Of a DNA stretch of 64,000 bases, positions 42,600-52,049 are shown piece after piece. Each line of letters begins with the position of its first letter. The first letter of the stretch is position 1. A program made the translations under genes and the position numbers. Location: contig NZ_JARBTK010000006.1 of the NCBI RefSeq assembly GCF_029240215.1, positions 1 to 64,000 of the forward strand, given 5' to 3'. Origin of the DNA: Chryseobacterium sp. (GTDB lineage: Bacteria > Bacteroidota > Bacteroidia > Flavobacteriales > Weeksellaceae). A model generated the notes under the pieces. That model saw nothing but the letters and a program-made list of their open reading frames with translations. It made no database searches and was not told where the DNA came from.

Positions 42600-43794
42600 A
42601 TTGATCACAGGTAGCACATTCTACAGAAATTTCTTTTTCTTTTGAATTTACCCCGTATAAATACATATAAACAATACTTATTACCAACCCAATAACCGTC
42701 ATCCCTACTCCGACAAGCGAAGGATAATTATAAGGTAAACCATGTTCTAAAGGTATTCCGCCTAAGAATGCACCCATCGCATTGGCAATATTGAATGCTG
42801 CCTGCATAAAAGCGGCGGCCATCATTTCACTTTTTGGCGCAGCTTTCATCATCATCATGTTAATAGGAGCTGCAACCGACATCGACAATGCTCCACAGAT
42901 AAAGGTTAAAACCAAAGAAATACTTTGATATTCTGAAAAGAAAAATACTCCCGATAAAGAAAACATCATCAGAAAAAGTAATAATACACAGGTTTTCTCG
43001 GGACCTAATTTATCTGAAAGAAAACCTCCTGCCAAATTCCCTACAACCATTCCGCTGCCTGCAAGAATCATTACGTAAGCCATGTAACTGCTTTCAATTT
43101 TTGAAACAACGGTCATTAAAGGTGTGATGTAGCTGAGCCATGTAAACAATCCACCAAAACCAATTGCTGTGATCATTAAAACCAACCACGACTGTTTGCC
43201 TTTCAGAAATTTTAATTCTTCCAGGAAATGACTGTCTTCTTTTTTTTCCATTGCAGGAAGCCAAAGTTTTAAAGACAATAAAGCAGCAAGACCAATCACT
43301 CCCACAATTGCAAAGTACCAACGCCAGTGAAATTCCTGACCTATGTAAGTAACTAGAGGAACCATTGCAAGATTGGCAACAGTCAATCCGGTAAACATTA
43401 ACGAAATATACAGTGCCTCTTTCCCTTTTCCTGCCATTCTTGAAGCAACCACAGTTCCTACTCCGAAAAATGCACCATGTGGTAAACCCGACAAAAATCT
43501 GATGATCAACATCGAATTATAATCGGGAGCAATTGCTGAAAGTACATTAAAAATGGTAAAAATAACCATAAGCACAATCAGAACTTTTTTAGGTGGAAAC
43601 TTTACAGAATAGCCAATTAAAACAGGCGCTCCAATAACAACTCCAAAAGCATACGCCGCAATCAAATGTCCCGCTTGCGGAATAGTAATCTGCAGAGTTT
43701 TTGCAATATCGGGAAGCAATCCCATAATCGTAAATTCTGTAGTTCCGATCGCCAAACCACCAATTGCCAATGGCAAAATTCTTTTATCAAACAT
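42598..43794 (-). CDS. MFS transporter (AraJ-like efflux)
   Basis: Membrane transporter of 398 residues with twelve predicted helices. The first carries GGLAIGTTEFTIMGLLPDIA, which is typical of the AraJ/YdhP-like group of sugar or drug exporters, and motif A-like sequence lies between helices 2 and 3 (PPKKVL). Substrate cannot be predicted beyond sugar or drug efflux. An AraC-family gene is divergent with 131 bases between them and is the likely regulator. The C-terminus ends near the bidirectional hairpin. Confidence 0.9.
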   Translation of the reverse strand: MFDKRILPLAIGGLAIGTTEFTIMGLLPDIAKTLQITIPQAGHLIAAYAFGVVIGAPVLIGYSVKFPPKKVLIVLMVIFTIFNVLSAIAPDYNSMLIIRFLSGLPHGAFFGVGTVVASRMAGKGKEALYISLMFTGLTVANLAMVPLVTYIGQEFHWRWYFAIVGVIGLAALLSLKLWLPAMEKKEDSHFLEELKFLKGKQSWLVLMITAIGFGGLFTWLSYITPLMTVVSKIESSYMAYVMILAGSGMVVGNLAGGFLSDKLGPEKTCVLLLFLMMFSLSGVFFFSEYQSISLVLTFICGALSMSVAAPINMMMMKAAPKSEMMAAAFMQAAFNIANAMGAFLGGIPLEHGLPYNYPSLVGVGMTVIGLVISIVYMYLYGVNSKEKEISVECATCDQ

Positions 43795-43925
43795 CTCTTT
43801 CCTATTTCAAAATGCAAAATTCGAGAGAAATAATGGTTTTTATTTGTTCTGAAATGATTGATTCTTGCTCTGTATTGACAATTTTGAATAAATTTACAGA
43901 ATCAAATTAATCAAAATAGAACCTA

Positions 43926-44780
43926 ATGAAAATTCAGAAAGAAGACATTCATTTTGAAGAAAATAAGTCTTTCAAAATTTTTGAACCATCGATGAGACAC
44001 CGCTTTTTCTGGCATTATCATCCTGAAATTGAACTGGTTTATGTGGAAGCCCTCAACGGAATCCGTCATGTAGGCAAAGATATCTCTGCCTTTATGGAAA
44101 GTGATCTTCTTTTGGTAGGTTCCAATGTTCCGCACCTTAATTTTGATTACGGAATTGAAACCGAATATAAACAAATCGTATTGCAGCTTAAAGAAAATTT
44201 CATGCAGGAAATCATTCTTCCTGTTGCTGAATTTGATGATATTAAAAAGCTTTTAGACCGTTCCTATTTAGGGTTATCCTTTTTCGGAGAGACAAAAAAA
44301 ATCGTTGCAAAAAAACTTTATTTAATTAAAGAAAAAAATCATTTTGAATCTTTCATTGCCCTGATGGAAGTTTTGCAGATTCTCTCTCAGTCAACCGAAG
44401 TGAGAGAGCTGAATAAAGAAGATACCCGTGTAAAATGGTTTTTAAATGATAAAATAAGAATGGGAACCATCTATGACTATATCAGCGAAAATTATGATAA
44501 AAACCCGAACGTGAATGTGATTGCCGAAATAGTAAGCCTGAGTACACCTGCATTTTGCCGATATTTTAAAAAGCAGACCAATATGACGTTTACAGATTTT
44601 GTGAATAATTACAGAATCAATCAGGCAAAAATGCTATTGCTGCAGAATTTATGCATTAGTGAAGTTTCTTTTCAGGTAGGCTTTGAAAGTCTCTCCTATT
44701 TCAATAAATTATTTAAAAATTACATCGGAGAAACGCCGACTGCTTTTAAGAAAAAGCATTTGAATAAGATTGAAGATTAA
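43926..44780 (+). CDS. AraC family transcriptional regulator
   Basis: Regulator of 284 residues with an N-terminal cupin-like effector domain (MRHRFFWHYHPEIELVYVEA, then DLLLVGSNVPHLN). The C-terminal AraC DNA-binding domain has two HTH motifs: NVNVIAEIVSLSTPAFCRYF and ISEVSFQVGFESLSYFNKLF. The second ends in the usual GETPTAFKK. It is divergent from the MFS exporter gene, which it probably controls; the ligand is unknown. Confidence 0.92.
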   Translation: MKIQKEDIHFEENKSFKIFEPSMRHRFFWHYHPEIELVYVEALNGIRHVGKDISAFMESDLLLVGSNVPHLNFDYGIETEYKQIVLQLKENFMQEIILPVAEFDDIKKLLDRSYLGLSFFGETKKIVAKKLYLIKEKNHFESFIALMEVLQILSQSTEVRELNKEDTRVKWFLNDKIRMGTIYDYISENYDKNPNVNVIAEIVSLSTPAFCRYFKKQTNMTFTDFVNNYRINQAKMLLLQNLCISEVSFQVGFESLSYFNKLFKNYIGETPTAFKKKHLNKIED

Positions 44781-44814
44781 TTTTAAATAAAATTTAAATA
44801 ACAAATTTCTCCAG

Positions 44815-44898
44815 TTTGTTATTCCGTAGGAATCTAAGCTTATGTATTCGAGATCTTTTTGGGAAAATCATTGTCTGGATTCCTCCGGAATGACAAAC
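44815..44898. repeat. GTCATTCCG palindrome, copy 5
   Basis: TTTGTTATTCCGTAGGAATC and the inverted GATTCCTCCGGAATGACAAA around a 42-base spacer, between the convergent AraC-family and lipA genes. Confidence 0.85.
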
Positions 44899-44931
44899 AT
44901 ATCTTTGACTCTATTTAATCTTTAACCATAA

Positions 44932-44962
44932 AAAAATCGCTCCAAAAATGAAGCGATTTATA
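44932..44962 (-). terminator. Terminator of lipA
   Basis: AAATCGCT / AGCGATTT hairpin between A- and T-runs, six bases beyond the lipA stop. Confidence 0.75.
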
Positions 44963-44967
44963 TTTTT

Positions 44968-45834
44968 TTAATGAATATGTTTCTCTGCGTGATAAGAACT
45001 TCTTACAAGAGGCGAACTTTCAACGTGTCTGAAACCTAAACTTCTTGCAAAATCACCGAATTCATCAAATTCTTCTGGTGTTATGAATTTTTTCACAGGT
45101 AAATGTTTTTTAGTCGGCTGCAAATACTGCCCCATTGTAATAACATCTACATTCGCATTTCTGATGTCTTCAATAGTCTGAAAAACCTCATCCTTATTTT
45201 CTCCCAAACCAAGCATTAATCCTGTTTTCGTTCTATTTTGTCCAGCTTCTTTTAAGTATCTTAAAACTTCAAGGCTTCTTTCATATTTCGCCTGAATTCT
45301 TACTTCTCTTGTCAGACGTTTTACAGTTTCCATGTTGTGAGAGATCACTTCCGGTGCTACATCAACCATTCTGTCCAAATGCTTTGTCAATCCCTGAAAA
45401 TCAGGAATTAGGGTTTCCATCGTAGTTCCGGGAGAAATTCTTCTTACGGCATTTACGGTTTCACCCCAAAGAATTGATCCCATATCTTTCAAATCATCTC
45501 GGTCAACAGAAGTTAAAACGGCATGCTTGATTTTCATTAATTTGATCGAACGGGCTACTTTTTCTGGTTCGTCCCAGTTGACATCCATTGGTTTCCCGGT
45601 TTTTACCCCACAAAATCCACAGCTTCTGGTACAGATATTCCCCAAAATCATGAAAGTTGCCGTTCCTTCTCCCCAACATTCACCCATATTCGGACAGCTT
45701 CCGCTTTGGCAAATCGTATTTAATTTATATTTATCAACCAAAGTTCTTAATTCCCTGTAATTCTTTCCTGTGGGAAGTTTTACGCGAATCCATTTTGGTT
45801 TTTGAACAGTAGTATCTTGAACTAAATTCTCCAT
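44968..45834 (-). CDS. lipA: Lipoyl synthase LipA
   Basis: Radical-SAM enzyme of 288 residues that inserts two sulfur atoms into octanoyl groups on lipoate-dependent proteins. The auxiliary cluster cysteines are in [13 protein letters not shown] and the radical-SAM cluster is in CTRSCGFCG. The C-terminal RSSYHAEKH serine is the auxiliary cluster ligand. The length is typical. A TAACTTTG promoter box lies 21 bases upstream (45855-45862), and a terminator follows, so the gene stands alone. Confidence 0.96.
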   Translation of the reverse strand: MENLVQDTTVQKPKWIRVKLPTGKNYRELRTLVDKYKLNTICQSGSCPNMGECWGEGTATFMILGNICTRSCGFCGVKTGKPMDVNWDEPEKVARSIKLMKIKHAVLTSVDRDDLKDMGSILWGETVNAVRRISPGTTMETLIPDFQGLTKHLDRMVDVAPEVISHNMETVKRLTREVRIQAKYERSLEVLRYLKEAGQNRTKTGLMLGLGENKDEVFQTIEDIRNANVDVITMGQYLQPTKKHLPVKKFITPEEFDEFGDFARSLGFRHVESSPLVRSSYHAEKHIH

Positions 45835-45854
45835 TTATTTCTCAAATTGAGCTT

Positions 45855-45862
45855 CAAAGTTA
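45855..45862 (-). promoter_or_regulatory. Promoter -7 box of lipA
   Basis: TAACTTTG on the minus strand, with a TTG 18 bases and a TTTG 22 bases upstream of it as -33 candidates. Confidence 0.5.
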
Positions 45863-45942
45863 GTGAATTTTTTATCGAAACAATCAAAGACAGACATTGA
45901 TGAAACATATAATTTCGTAATTTTAAACCACAATTTTTTCTC

Positions 45943-46575
45943 ATGAAGACGACATTTTGCTTTCTATCAATTATTTTCAGTACATTTTGCTTCGCCCAAA
46001 AAGAATTTCAACCCGCAGGTTCAACGATAATAGAATCGATTGACGGTGATTTAGACGGTGATAAAATCCCTGAAAAAGTGATTATTTATAATACAAAAGA
46101 TACGACCGACATGGGAAATATCCGTGAAATCCAGATTTTGAAAAAAATTAATGGAAAATGGACAATTCTGGAAAAATCTACAAAAGCAATTCTTGAAAGT
46201 AATGGTGGCGGAATGATGGGCGATCCTTATCAGGACACCCAAATAAAAAAAGGGATTTTGGAAATAACCCAAGCCGGCGGAAGCAGTTGGAAATGGGGAT
46301 ATACAGATAAATACAGATTTCAAAACGGACGTTTTGAATTAATTGGTTATGATTCTACCTCTGGAAAACCTGAAGAATATTTTTCAACTGTAGAATTTAA
46401 TCTTTCTACTGGGCAACTTAATTTTGAAAAAGAAGTTGAAAATACATCTGAATATGGTAAATCTAAAAAGGAAACTTTTATTAAAAAGGGATTGAAAATT
46501 AATCTTCAAAACAGAAATCAGGAAAAACAAAGAGAAATTGTACTTCCTAAGACTAAAGAAAAAGTATATTTATAA
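45943..46575 (+). CDS. Secreted protein of unknown function
   Basis: Protein of 210 residues with signal peptide (FCFLSIIFSTFCFAQ). The mature part contains DLDGDKIPEKVIIYNTKD, a calcium-binding-like or VCBS/FG-GAP-type turn, then GILEITQAGGSSWKWGYTDK and a variable C-terminal tail. Many Bacteroidota have such secreted DLDGD proteins, usually with no known role. No partner gene is obvious, with lipA divergent and a sigma factor convergent. I do not recognise a family for certain. Confidence 0.65.
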   Translation: MKTTFCFLSIIFSTFCFAQKEFQPAGSTIIESIDGDLDGDKIPEKVIIYNTKDTTDMGNIREIQILKKINGKWTILEKSTKAILESNGGGMMGDPYQDTQIKKGILEITQAGGSSWKWGYTDKYRFQNGRFELIGYDSTSGKPEEYFSTVEFNLSTGQLNFEKEVENTSEYGKSKKETFIKKGLKINLQNRNQEKQREIVLPKTKEKVYL

Positions 46576-46587
46576 TTTAAAACTCAT

Positions 46588-46654
46588 TTTGTCATCCCGA
46601 AGGAATCTAAACTTTATTTTTAATACTTTATTGAGATTCCTCCGGAATGACAAA
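46588..46654. repeat. GTCATTCCG palindrome, copy 6
   Basis: TTTTGTCATCCCGAAGGAATCT and the inverted AGATTCCTCCGGAATGACAAA, 12 bases after the secreted-protein stop and before the convergent sigma factor gene. Confidence 0.85.
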
Positions 46655-46684
46655 CTTTATAAATAAAACTGTAATCATTTCACT

Positions 46685-47245
46685 TTAATTATCTTCAAAA
46701 TCATTATTCTTCAACAATTCCGCTAAAACTTTTTTTGCACGCATCACACGAACTTTTGTATTGGCAACAGAAATCCCCAATTCTTCTGCAATTTCTTTGA
46801 TACTTTTTTCCTCAAAAAATCTGAGCTTAATAATATCCTGATAATTAGCATCTAATGACTCAATGGTTTTGATGATTTTTTTCTGTTCTTCATCCGAAAT
46901 CATCAATTCTTCCGGAGATTTTGCATATTGGTTTTTAACTTCCTCTAAATTTTCTGTTGGATCCTGATTTTCTCTGGCTCTTTTTCTCCAAAAATCAATA
47001 ATTGTATTTTGAGCTATCGTTAAAATCCAGGTTTTGAACTGAAAATGAGGATCGTACATATCGAGTTTTGACAAAACTTTTGAAAAAACATTGACGGTAA
47101 TCTCGTCAGCATCATTTTCATCACGTACTTTTTTCATTACAAAAGAAAAAACATCCAGCCAGAAAACATTGATGAGCTTTGTCTGCGCTTTCTGGTCTTT
47201 ATCTTTTGCCTTTTGAATGAGGGAAAATAATTGTTCGGGGTTCAT
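46685..47245 (-). CDS. ECF-type RNA polymerase sigma factor
   Basis: Sigma-70 family factor of 186 residues from the ATG at 47245 (MNPEQLFSL). Region 2 (about 20-90) includes DVFSFVMKKVRDENDADEIT and FKTWILTIAQNTIIDFWRKR. Region 4 (about 125-180) has YQDIIKLRFFEEKSIKEIAE and the recognition helix SVANTKVRVMRAKKVL. No anti-sigma gene follows; the downstream neighbour is convergent. Its regulon cannot be told. Confidence 0.93.
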   Translation of the reverse strand: MNPEQLFSLIQKAKDKDQKAQTKLINVFWLDVFSFVMKKVRDENDADEITVNVFSKVLSKLDMYDPHFQFKTWILTIAQNTIIDFWRKRARENQDPTENLEEVKNQYAKSPEELMISDEEQKKIIKTIESLDANYQDIIKLRFFEEKSIKEIAEELGISVANTKVRVMRAKKVLAELLKNNDFEDN

Positions 47246-47362
47246 TACTAACAAATTTATTAAAATTAAAAGATTAAAGAATTAAAAATTAAAAGAAATT
47301 GGATTTTAGAGATTTAAACTTAGTTGCAGAACAGTCTGTTATTTAACATTCCATATTTTACT

Positions 47363-47370
47363 TATCTTTG
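47363..47370 (+). promoter_or_regulatory. Promoter -7 box of tyrS
   Basis: TATCTTTG, matching TAnnTTTG, 24 bases before the tyrS ATG. No clear -33 element. Confidence 0.5.
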
Positions 47371-47394
47371 CACCTTAAATTTTAAACAAAAAAT

Positions 47395-48690
47395 ATGAAC
47401 TCTTTTATTGAAGAACTGAAATGGCGAGGTCTTTTTTCTGACATGATGCCCGGAACCGACGAACAACTGAATAAGGAGATGACCACTGCCTATATCGGAT
47501 TCGATCCTACCGCAGATTCTTTACATATCGGAAGTCTTATTCAGATCAAAATTCTGGCTCACTTTCAGCAGCATGGTCACAAGCCGATTGCTTTGGTTGG
47601 TGGTGCAACAGGAATGATTGGCGATCCTTCAGGAAAATCCGCAGAGAGAAATCTTCTTGATGAGGAAACCCTTTTGCATTATGTTGACTGCCTGAAAAAC
47701 CAACTTTCAAGATTTTTAAATTTTGAAGGGAATGAAACCAACAACGCAGAATTGGTGAACAATTATGATTGGATGAAACAAATTTCTTTCCTTGATTTTG
47801 CTAAAAATGTTGGAAAAAACATCACTGTCAATTATATGATGGCAAAAGATTCTGTGAAGAAAAGACTTTCCGGAGAAGCAGGTGTTGACGGAATGAGTTT
47901 TACAGAATTTACTTACCAATTAATTCAGGGATATGATTTCCTTCATTTATATCAAAACAATGGCGTAAAGCTTCAAATGGGAGGTTCTGATCAATGGGGA
48001 AATATTACCACAGGTACAGAACTGATCCGCAGAAAAGCGCAGGGAACAGCATTTGCACTGACTGTACCTTTGATTACAAAAGCAGACGGATCAAAATTCG
48101 GAAAATCTGAAAGCGGAGAAAACTATTGGTTAGACAAAAAGAAAACTTCACCTTATAAATTCTACCAGTTTTGGCTGAATGCGACAGATTCTGATGCTGA
48201 AAGATTTATTAAATTTTATACTTTTTTAGGAAAAGAAGAAATTGAAAATTTAATTGAAGAACATCAAACCGCTCCACACGAAAGAAAACTTCAAAAGAAA
48301 TTAGCTGAGGAAGTTACTGTTTGGGTTCACGGTAGAGAAGAATATGAAAGAGCTGTAAAAGCTTCTGAAATTCTTTTTGGTAGGTCTACTGCGGAAGATT
48401 TGGTAAGCCTTGATGAAGAAATATTTTTAGAAATTTTTGATGGTGTTCCTCAAAAAGAGATACAAAAAGCTGATGTTTTGGGAGTAAACATTCTTGATTT
48501 ACTTTCTGAAAAATCAGGATTTCTTAAATCTAAAAGTGAAGCAACAAGAGAATTGAAAGGAAATGCCATTTCTATAAACAAAGAAAAAGTAAATGAAGTC
48601 TACACCGCTAACGAAACAGACTTGATTGACGGAAAATTTTTGCTTCTTCAAAAAGGAAAAAAGAATTATTTTATTATCAAAGTGATTTGA
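47395..48690 (+). CDS. tyrS: Tyrosyl-tRNA synthetase
   Basis: Class I aminoacyl-tRNA synthetase of 431 residues. It has the HIGH-type motif in [12 protein letters not shown], the tyrosine-binding GGSDQWGNI and the KMSKS-type loop as KFGKS. The C-terminal S4-like RNA-binding domain begins near residue 365 ([19 protein letters not shown]). It charges tRNA-Tyr. The length and domain order are normal for bacterial TyrRS. Own promoter and terminator frame the gene. Confidence 0.97.
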   Translation: MNSFIEELKWRGLFSDMMPGTDEQLNKEMTTAYIGFDPTADSLHIGSLIQIKILAHFQQHGHKPIALVGGATGMIGDPSGKSAERNLLDEETLLHYVDCLKNQLSRFLNFEGNETNNAELVNNYDWMKQISFLDFAKNVGKNITVNYMMAKDSVKKRLSGEAGVDGMSFTEFTYQLIQGYDFLHLYQNNGVKLQMGGSDQWGNITTGTELIRRKAQGTAFALTVPLITKADGSKFGKSESGENYWLDKKKTSPYKFYQFWLNATDSDAERFIKFYTFLGKEEIENLIEEHQTAPHERKLQKKLAEEVTVWVHGREEYERAVKASEILFGRSTAEDLVSLDEEIFLEIFDGVPQKEIQKADVLGVNILDLLSEKSGFLKSKSEATRELKGNAISINKEKVNEVYTANETDLIDGKFLLLQKGKKNYFIIKVI

Positions 48691-48711
48691 TTCTTTAAAG
48701 ATATACAAAAC

Positions 48712-48738
48712 AAAAAACCGCCTGTTGGCGGTTTTTCT
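48712..48738 (+). terminator. Terminator of tyrS
   Basis: AAAACCGCC / GGCGGTTTT with a four-base loop, then T-rich sequence. Confidence 0.85.
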
Positions 48739-48759
48739 TATTTTTATTTTAATCTTTTC

Positions 48760-49194
48760 TTATAATTCTAAAAAGCTGTGATCAATAGATGCATCCTGTG
48801 TTCCTGATCCTGTAGCAGTATCAGATTTAGCAACTACACCGTCAACATAAAGAGTAACAATCAATTGAGAATCTGGATTTGGTAACACTGCATTTGCATC
48901 TAAGTTAAGCTGAGACTGGCTGGAATTCACAAAAAACTCATCACTTTTCCAACTTACTCCCGGTGGATCAAAAATAGTATTCGAGCTTACACCAACCTGT
49001 GTAATGATTGTTCTTAAAACCGGATCTCCCGATCCTGTTCCCTTTGTTGCCTTTACTTCAAATTGCACCAAATGTTCCTGAAACTCGTCTTCGTCGTCTT
49101 CTTTACAAGAATTCATAAATGAAATAACTGAAAATAATGCGACTACTAAAAATGAAAGTCTATGTAATTTTTTTGATGTGTAAATTTGCTTCAT
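48760..49194 (-). CDS. Small lipoprotein of unknown function
   Basis: Protein of 144 residues with a lipoprotein signal (LSFLVVALFSVISFMNSC, lipobox cysteine near residue 30). An acidic linker (KEDDEDEFQEH) follows. The remainder is a beta-rich domain with QFEVKATKGTG and IVTLYVDGVVAKSDTATGSG, which recalls MmpS-like or immunoglobulin-like folds. No catalytic residues are seen. It is convergent with tyrS and divergent from the esterase gene, so it stands alone. Function unknown. Confidence 0.7.
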   Translation of the reverse strand: MKQIYTSKKLHRLSFLVVALFSVISFMNSCKEDDEDEFQEHLVQFEVKATKGTGSGDPVLRTIITQVGVSSNTIFDPPGVSWKSDEFFVNSSQSQLNLDANAVLPNPDSQLIVTLYVDGVVAKSDTATGSGTQDASIDHSFLEL

Positions 49195-49379
49195 TTCTCC
49201 AAATAGATTTTTAATGTTTCAAATATAGGTTTTTTATCAATATAAAAATAACTTTTATGAAAATTTTCCAATAAAGATTTACAAACAATATCAAATCAAT
49301 AAAAGATTCTGAGGCAGACAAATTTTAAAATTTAAATCTTCCAAGCAAGCTTTTAAAATTAAAATAAATCATTATTAAT

Positions 49380-49387
49380 TATCTTTG
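49380..49387 (+). promoter_or_regulatory. Possible promoter -7 box of the esterase gene
   Basis: TATCTTTG, 84 bases before the ATG; no -33 TTTG seen. The same eight bases serve tyrS and the histidine kinase. Confidence 0.35.
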
Positions 49388-49471
49388 CTCCTTAAAATCG
49401 CTGAAAAAGACAAGCAGAAATATCCTTAGAAGAAAGCGATTCCAAATAATTAAAAAATAGATTCCTATCAT

Positions 49472-50110
49472 ATGAATTTAGATTACATTGTAAGAGAACC
49501 TGAGAATATCAATTCGAAAACACCTATTCTCTTTATGCTTCATGGCTATGGCAGCAATGAGCAAGATTTGTTCAGTTTCAGAGAAAGTCTTCCAACTGAC
49601 TGGATTCTGGTGAGTTTCAGAGCTCCCAAAACAACTCAATTTGAGGGTTACTCATGGTTTAACATCGATTTTAATAACCCTGAACAGTTTATTGATATTG
49701 ATCAGGCAAAAGAAGCACTGGAAAGCGTTTTGGAAAATATCATGGCAATCACCAATAAATACGGACTTACTGAAAACAAAACACATCTTTGCGGATTTAG
49801 CCAGGGTGGAATTTTATGTTACACTTTGGCATTAAAATACCCTGATCTTTTCAATTATGTTGCCTGCCTGAGCAGCTATCCCGAAGAAAAATTGTTAACT
49901 GACATTGTGAAAGACAAAAAGAAACTGGAAAAACTTCGATTCTTTGTGTCTCACGGAACTGACGATGCGATCATTCCTATGGAATGGGGAAGAAAAGCTG
50001 CCGATCTTTTATATGATCTAAGCTGTTATTTCACTTTCAGAGAATATATGAGCGGTCATGGAGTCAACCAAAAAAACTATATAGATTTAATGGAATTCTT
50101 TTCAAAATAA
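49472..50110 (+). CDS. Alpha/beta hydrolase, phospholipase/carboxylesterase type
   Basis: Cytoplasmic hydrolase of 212 residues from the carboxylesterase family of small alpha/beta hydrolases. The oxyanion segment is PILFMLHGYGSNEQDLF, the nucleophile elbow HLCGFSQGGILC (G-F-S-Q-G), the acid is in SHGTDDAIIP, and the histidine is in YMSGHGVN. Activity on short acyl esters or lysophospholipids is expected. It is transcribed with its own -7 box and a terminator after it. Confidence 0.9.
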   Translation: MNLDYIVREPENINSKTPILFMLHGYGSNEQDLFSFRESLPTDWILVSFRAPKTTQFEGYSWFNIDFNNPEQFIDIDQAKEALESVLENIMAITNKYGLTENKTHLCGFSQGGILCYTLALKYPDLFNYVACLSSYPEEKLLTDIVKDKKKLEKLRFFVSHGTDDAIIPMEWGRKAADLLYDLSCYFTFREYMSGHGVNQKNYIDLMEFFSK

Positions 50111-50133
50111 AAGAGCTTTCATCAATAATATTA

Positions 50134-50164
50134 AGACATTCTCATCAATTGAGAATGTTTTTTA
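50134..50164 (+). terminator. Terminator of the esterase gene
   Basis: ACATTCTCA / TGAGAATGT hairpin with a short AT loop, then seven T. Confidence 0.8.
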
Positions 50165-50197
50165 TTTATGTATGAATTATTTCACTACTTTCATTAG

Positions 50198-51523
50198 ATG
50201 AAACTTCGGCAAATTTTATTCATTATTTTTTTTAGCATTTTCACAAGTGCTCAAAATAGTTTTGAAATAAAAGATGCTAAAAAAGTGGTGATTCCTTTTA
50301 AGCTAATCAACAATTTAATTTTCATTCCAATCACAGTAAACGGTGCTGAATTCACATTTATGTTAGACACAGGAGTTGCCGAAACTACCATTTTCAGTCT
50401 TGAGAATAAAGAAATGAGGCTTTCACCATTAGAAAAAATGCGATTTTCCGGACTTGGAGGAAGCGAAAGCATAGAAGGCTTTAAATCTGACCATAATCTT
50501 GGAAAGATCGGGAAACACTTCGTTAATGATTCTTTTACGTTATTTATAATTCTGGATCAGGATTTTAATATTTCATCTCACATCGGCATTCCTGTGAATG
50601 GAATTATCGGATATCATTTTTTCAAAAATCATCCGGTTGTGATTGATTATGCATCAAAAAAAATTACGGTTTATCAGGATAGAGAAATGTTCAGAAAAAA
50701 AGTGAAAAAGTCTGATGAACTTCCGATTTCTATTGAAAGAAATAAACCTTACATTTTTACTGATGTCGAAATGACGAATGAAAGAAAAAGCTCAAAACTT
50801 TTAATAGATCTTGGAAACAGTGATGCAATATGGCTCTTCCCTACTCTCATCAAAAACTTTGTTTACAATCGACCAAATATTGATGATTTTCTCGGAAGAG
50901 GTTTCAACGGAGATATTTATGGTAAAAGAAGCAGGATTCACAATTTTTATTTGGGTGATTTTAAATTTGAAAAACCATTAACGGCGATGCCTGACGAATT
51001 TTCGATTCAGCATGTGAGTTTAGTCGGTGACAGAAAAGGTTCGGTAGGTGGGGAAATCATGAGAAGATTTACTGCAGCTTTTGATTATCCTAATCAAAAA
51101 TTATATTTAAAGAAAAACGGAAATTATAATGATCCTTTTCATTTTAATATGAGTGGCTTAGATTTTCAGCAGGACGGTATGCAGTGGGAAAAAGATCTTG
51201 TAAACCTTGAAACTAAAAGGAAAGACAATGGCACAATGGGAGTTGAATTAATTAACAACAGTTTGCAATATAAATTTGTTTTAAAACCCTTATTTTCGAT
51301 TGCGGGTGTAAGAAAAGATTCGCCGGCTGATAAAGGAGGATTGAAAAAAGGAGATCAGCTGATCTCAATCAATGGAAGAAAAACCTCAGAAATGACCCTT
51401 CATAAAATAATGGATATGATGAAATCTGATGAAGGGAAAACAATAAATATGGTTATTCTGAGAAAAAATCAGGAACTTCGCCTCGGCTTTACATTAGAAG
51501 ACCCAATCCCTTACCAAGAATAA
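50198..51523 (+). CDS. Retropepsin-like aspartyl protease with PDZ domain
   Basis: Secreted protein of 441 residues with signal peptide (LFIIFFSIFTSAQ). Two retropepsin-like halves are seen: FTFMLDTGVAETTIFS (DTG) in the first, and SSKLLIDLGNSDAIWLFP in the second, where DLG replaces DTG. A C-terminal PDZ domain (about 350-435) shows FSIAGVRKDSPADKGGLKKG and DQLISINGRK. The combination is common in Bacteroidota and suggests a periplasmic or secreted protease. The altered second motif leaves activity uncertain. The next gene begins two bases after its stop, so the two are cotranscribed. Confidence 0.88.
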   Translation: MKLRQILFIIFFSIFTSAQNSFEIKDAKKVVIPFKLINNLIFIPITVNGAEFTFMLDTGVAETTIFSLENKEMRLSPLEKMRFSGLGGSESIEGFKSDHNLGKIGKHFVNDSFTLFIILDQDFNISSHIGIPVNGIIGYHFFKNHPVVIDYASKKITVYQDREMFRKKVKKSDELPISIERNKPYIFTDVEMTNERKSSKLLIDLGNSDAIWLFPTLIKNFVYNRPNIDDFLGRGFNGDIYGKRSRIHNFYLGDFKFEKPLTAMPDEFSIQHVSLVGDRKGSVGGEIMRRFTAAFDYPNQKLYLKKNGNYNDPFHFNMSGLDFQQDGMQWEKDLVNLETKRKDNGTMGVELINNSLQYKFVLKPLFSIAGVRKDSPADKGGLKKGDQLISINGRKTSEMTLHKIMDMMKSDEGKTINMVILRKNQELRLGFTLEDPIPYQE

Positions 51524-51524
51524 T

Positions 51525-52049
51525 ATGCAAACAGAGGAAACGACATTAGATAAAATAAGAAACCGCCCGAGATTCAAGATGTTTACTCATCTGAGCAAGG
51601 AAACGTATGCCGAGAATCTGAAAAAATATCTCGCTGAGCACAAAGGTGAATTTACAGGAAACATCAACAAAGAGATGGCAACAATTTGCGTGGAAACTGA
51701 ATACGATAATTACTGGAAACCCCGATTGTCACTTCGTACAGAAATTGAAGACGAGCAAACTGTCATTCGCGGAGTTTTTGGACCAAGTTCTGCTGTATGG
51801 ACATTTTTTATGTTTCTGTATTTCCTTTTTTCAATTTTATGGATGACATTTTTCACCATGTATTATGTTGAAAAGCAAATCAAAAGTTTCGAATATCCAT
51901 GGGCTTTGAATGCTTCTTTTGTCATGCTGTTCTGTATAGCTGCGACATATGCCGCAGCAAGATTCGGGCAGGCTAAAGCCAAAAATGAGATGAAAAAACT
52001 AAGACAATTTGCTGAAGAATCTACACTTCAGTTTGAAAAGAAAATCTAG
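51525..52049 (+). CDS. Two-helix membrane protein of unknown function
   Basis: Protein of 174 residues with a soluble N-terminal part (about 1-85) and two membrane helices (about 88-112 and 122-142: VWTFFMFLYFLFSILWMTFF, then NASFVMLFCIAATYAAARFG). A charged tail follows. No family is recognised. It starts one base after the protease stop, so translational coupling is likely. Its stop overlaps the 3' end of the convergent L,D-transpeptidase gene by four bases. Confidence 0.75.
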   Translation: MQTEETTLDKIRNRPRFKMFTHLSKETYAENLKKYLAEHKGEFTGNINKEMATICVETEYDNYWKPRLSLRTEIEDEQTVIRGVFGPSSAVWTFFMFLYFLFSILWMTFFTMYYVEKQIKSFEYPWALNASFVMLFCIAATYAAARFGQAKAKNEMKKLRQFAEESTLQFEKKI

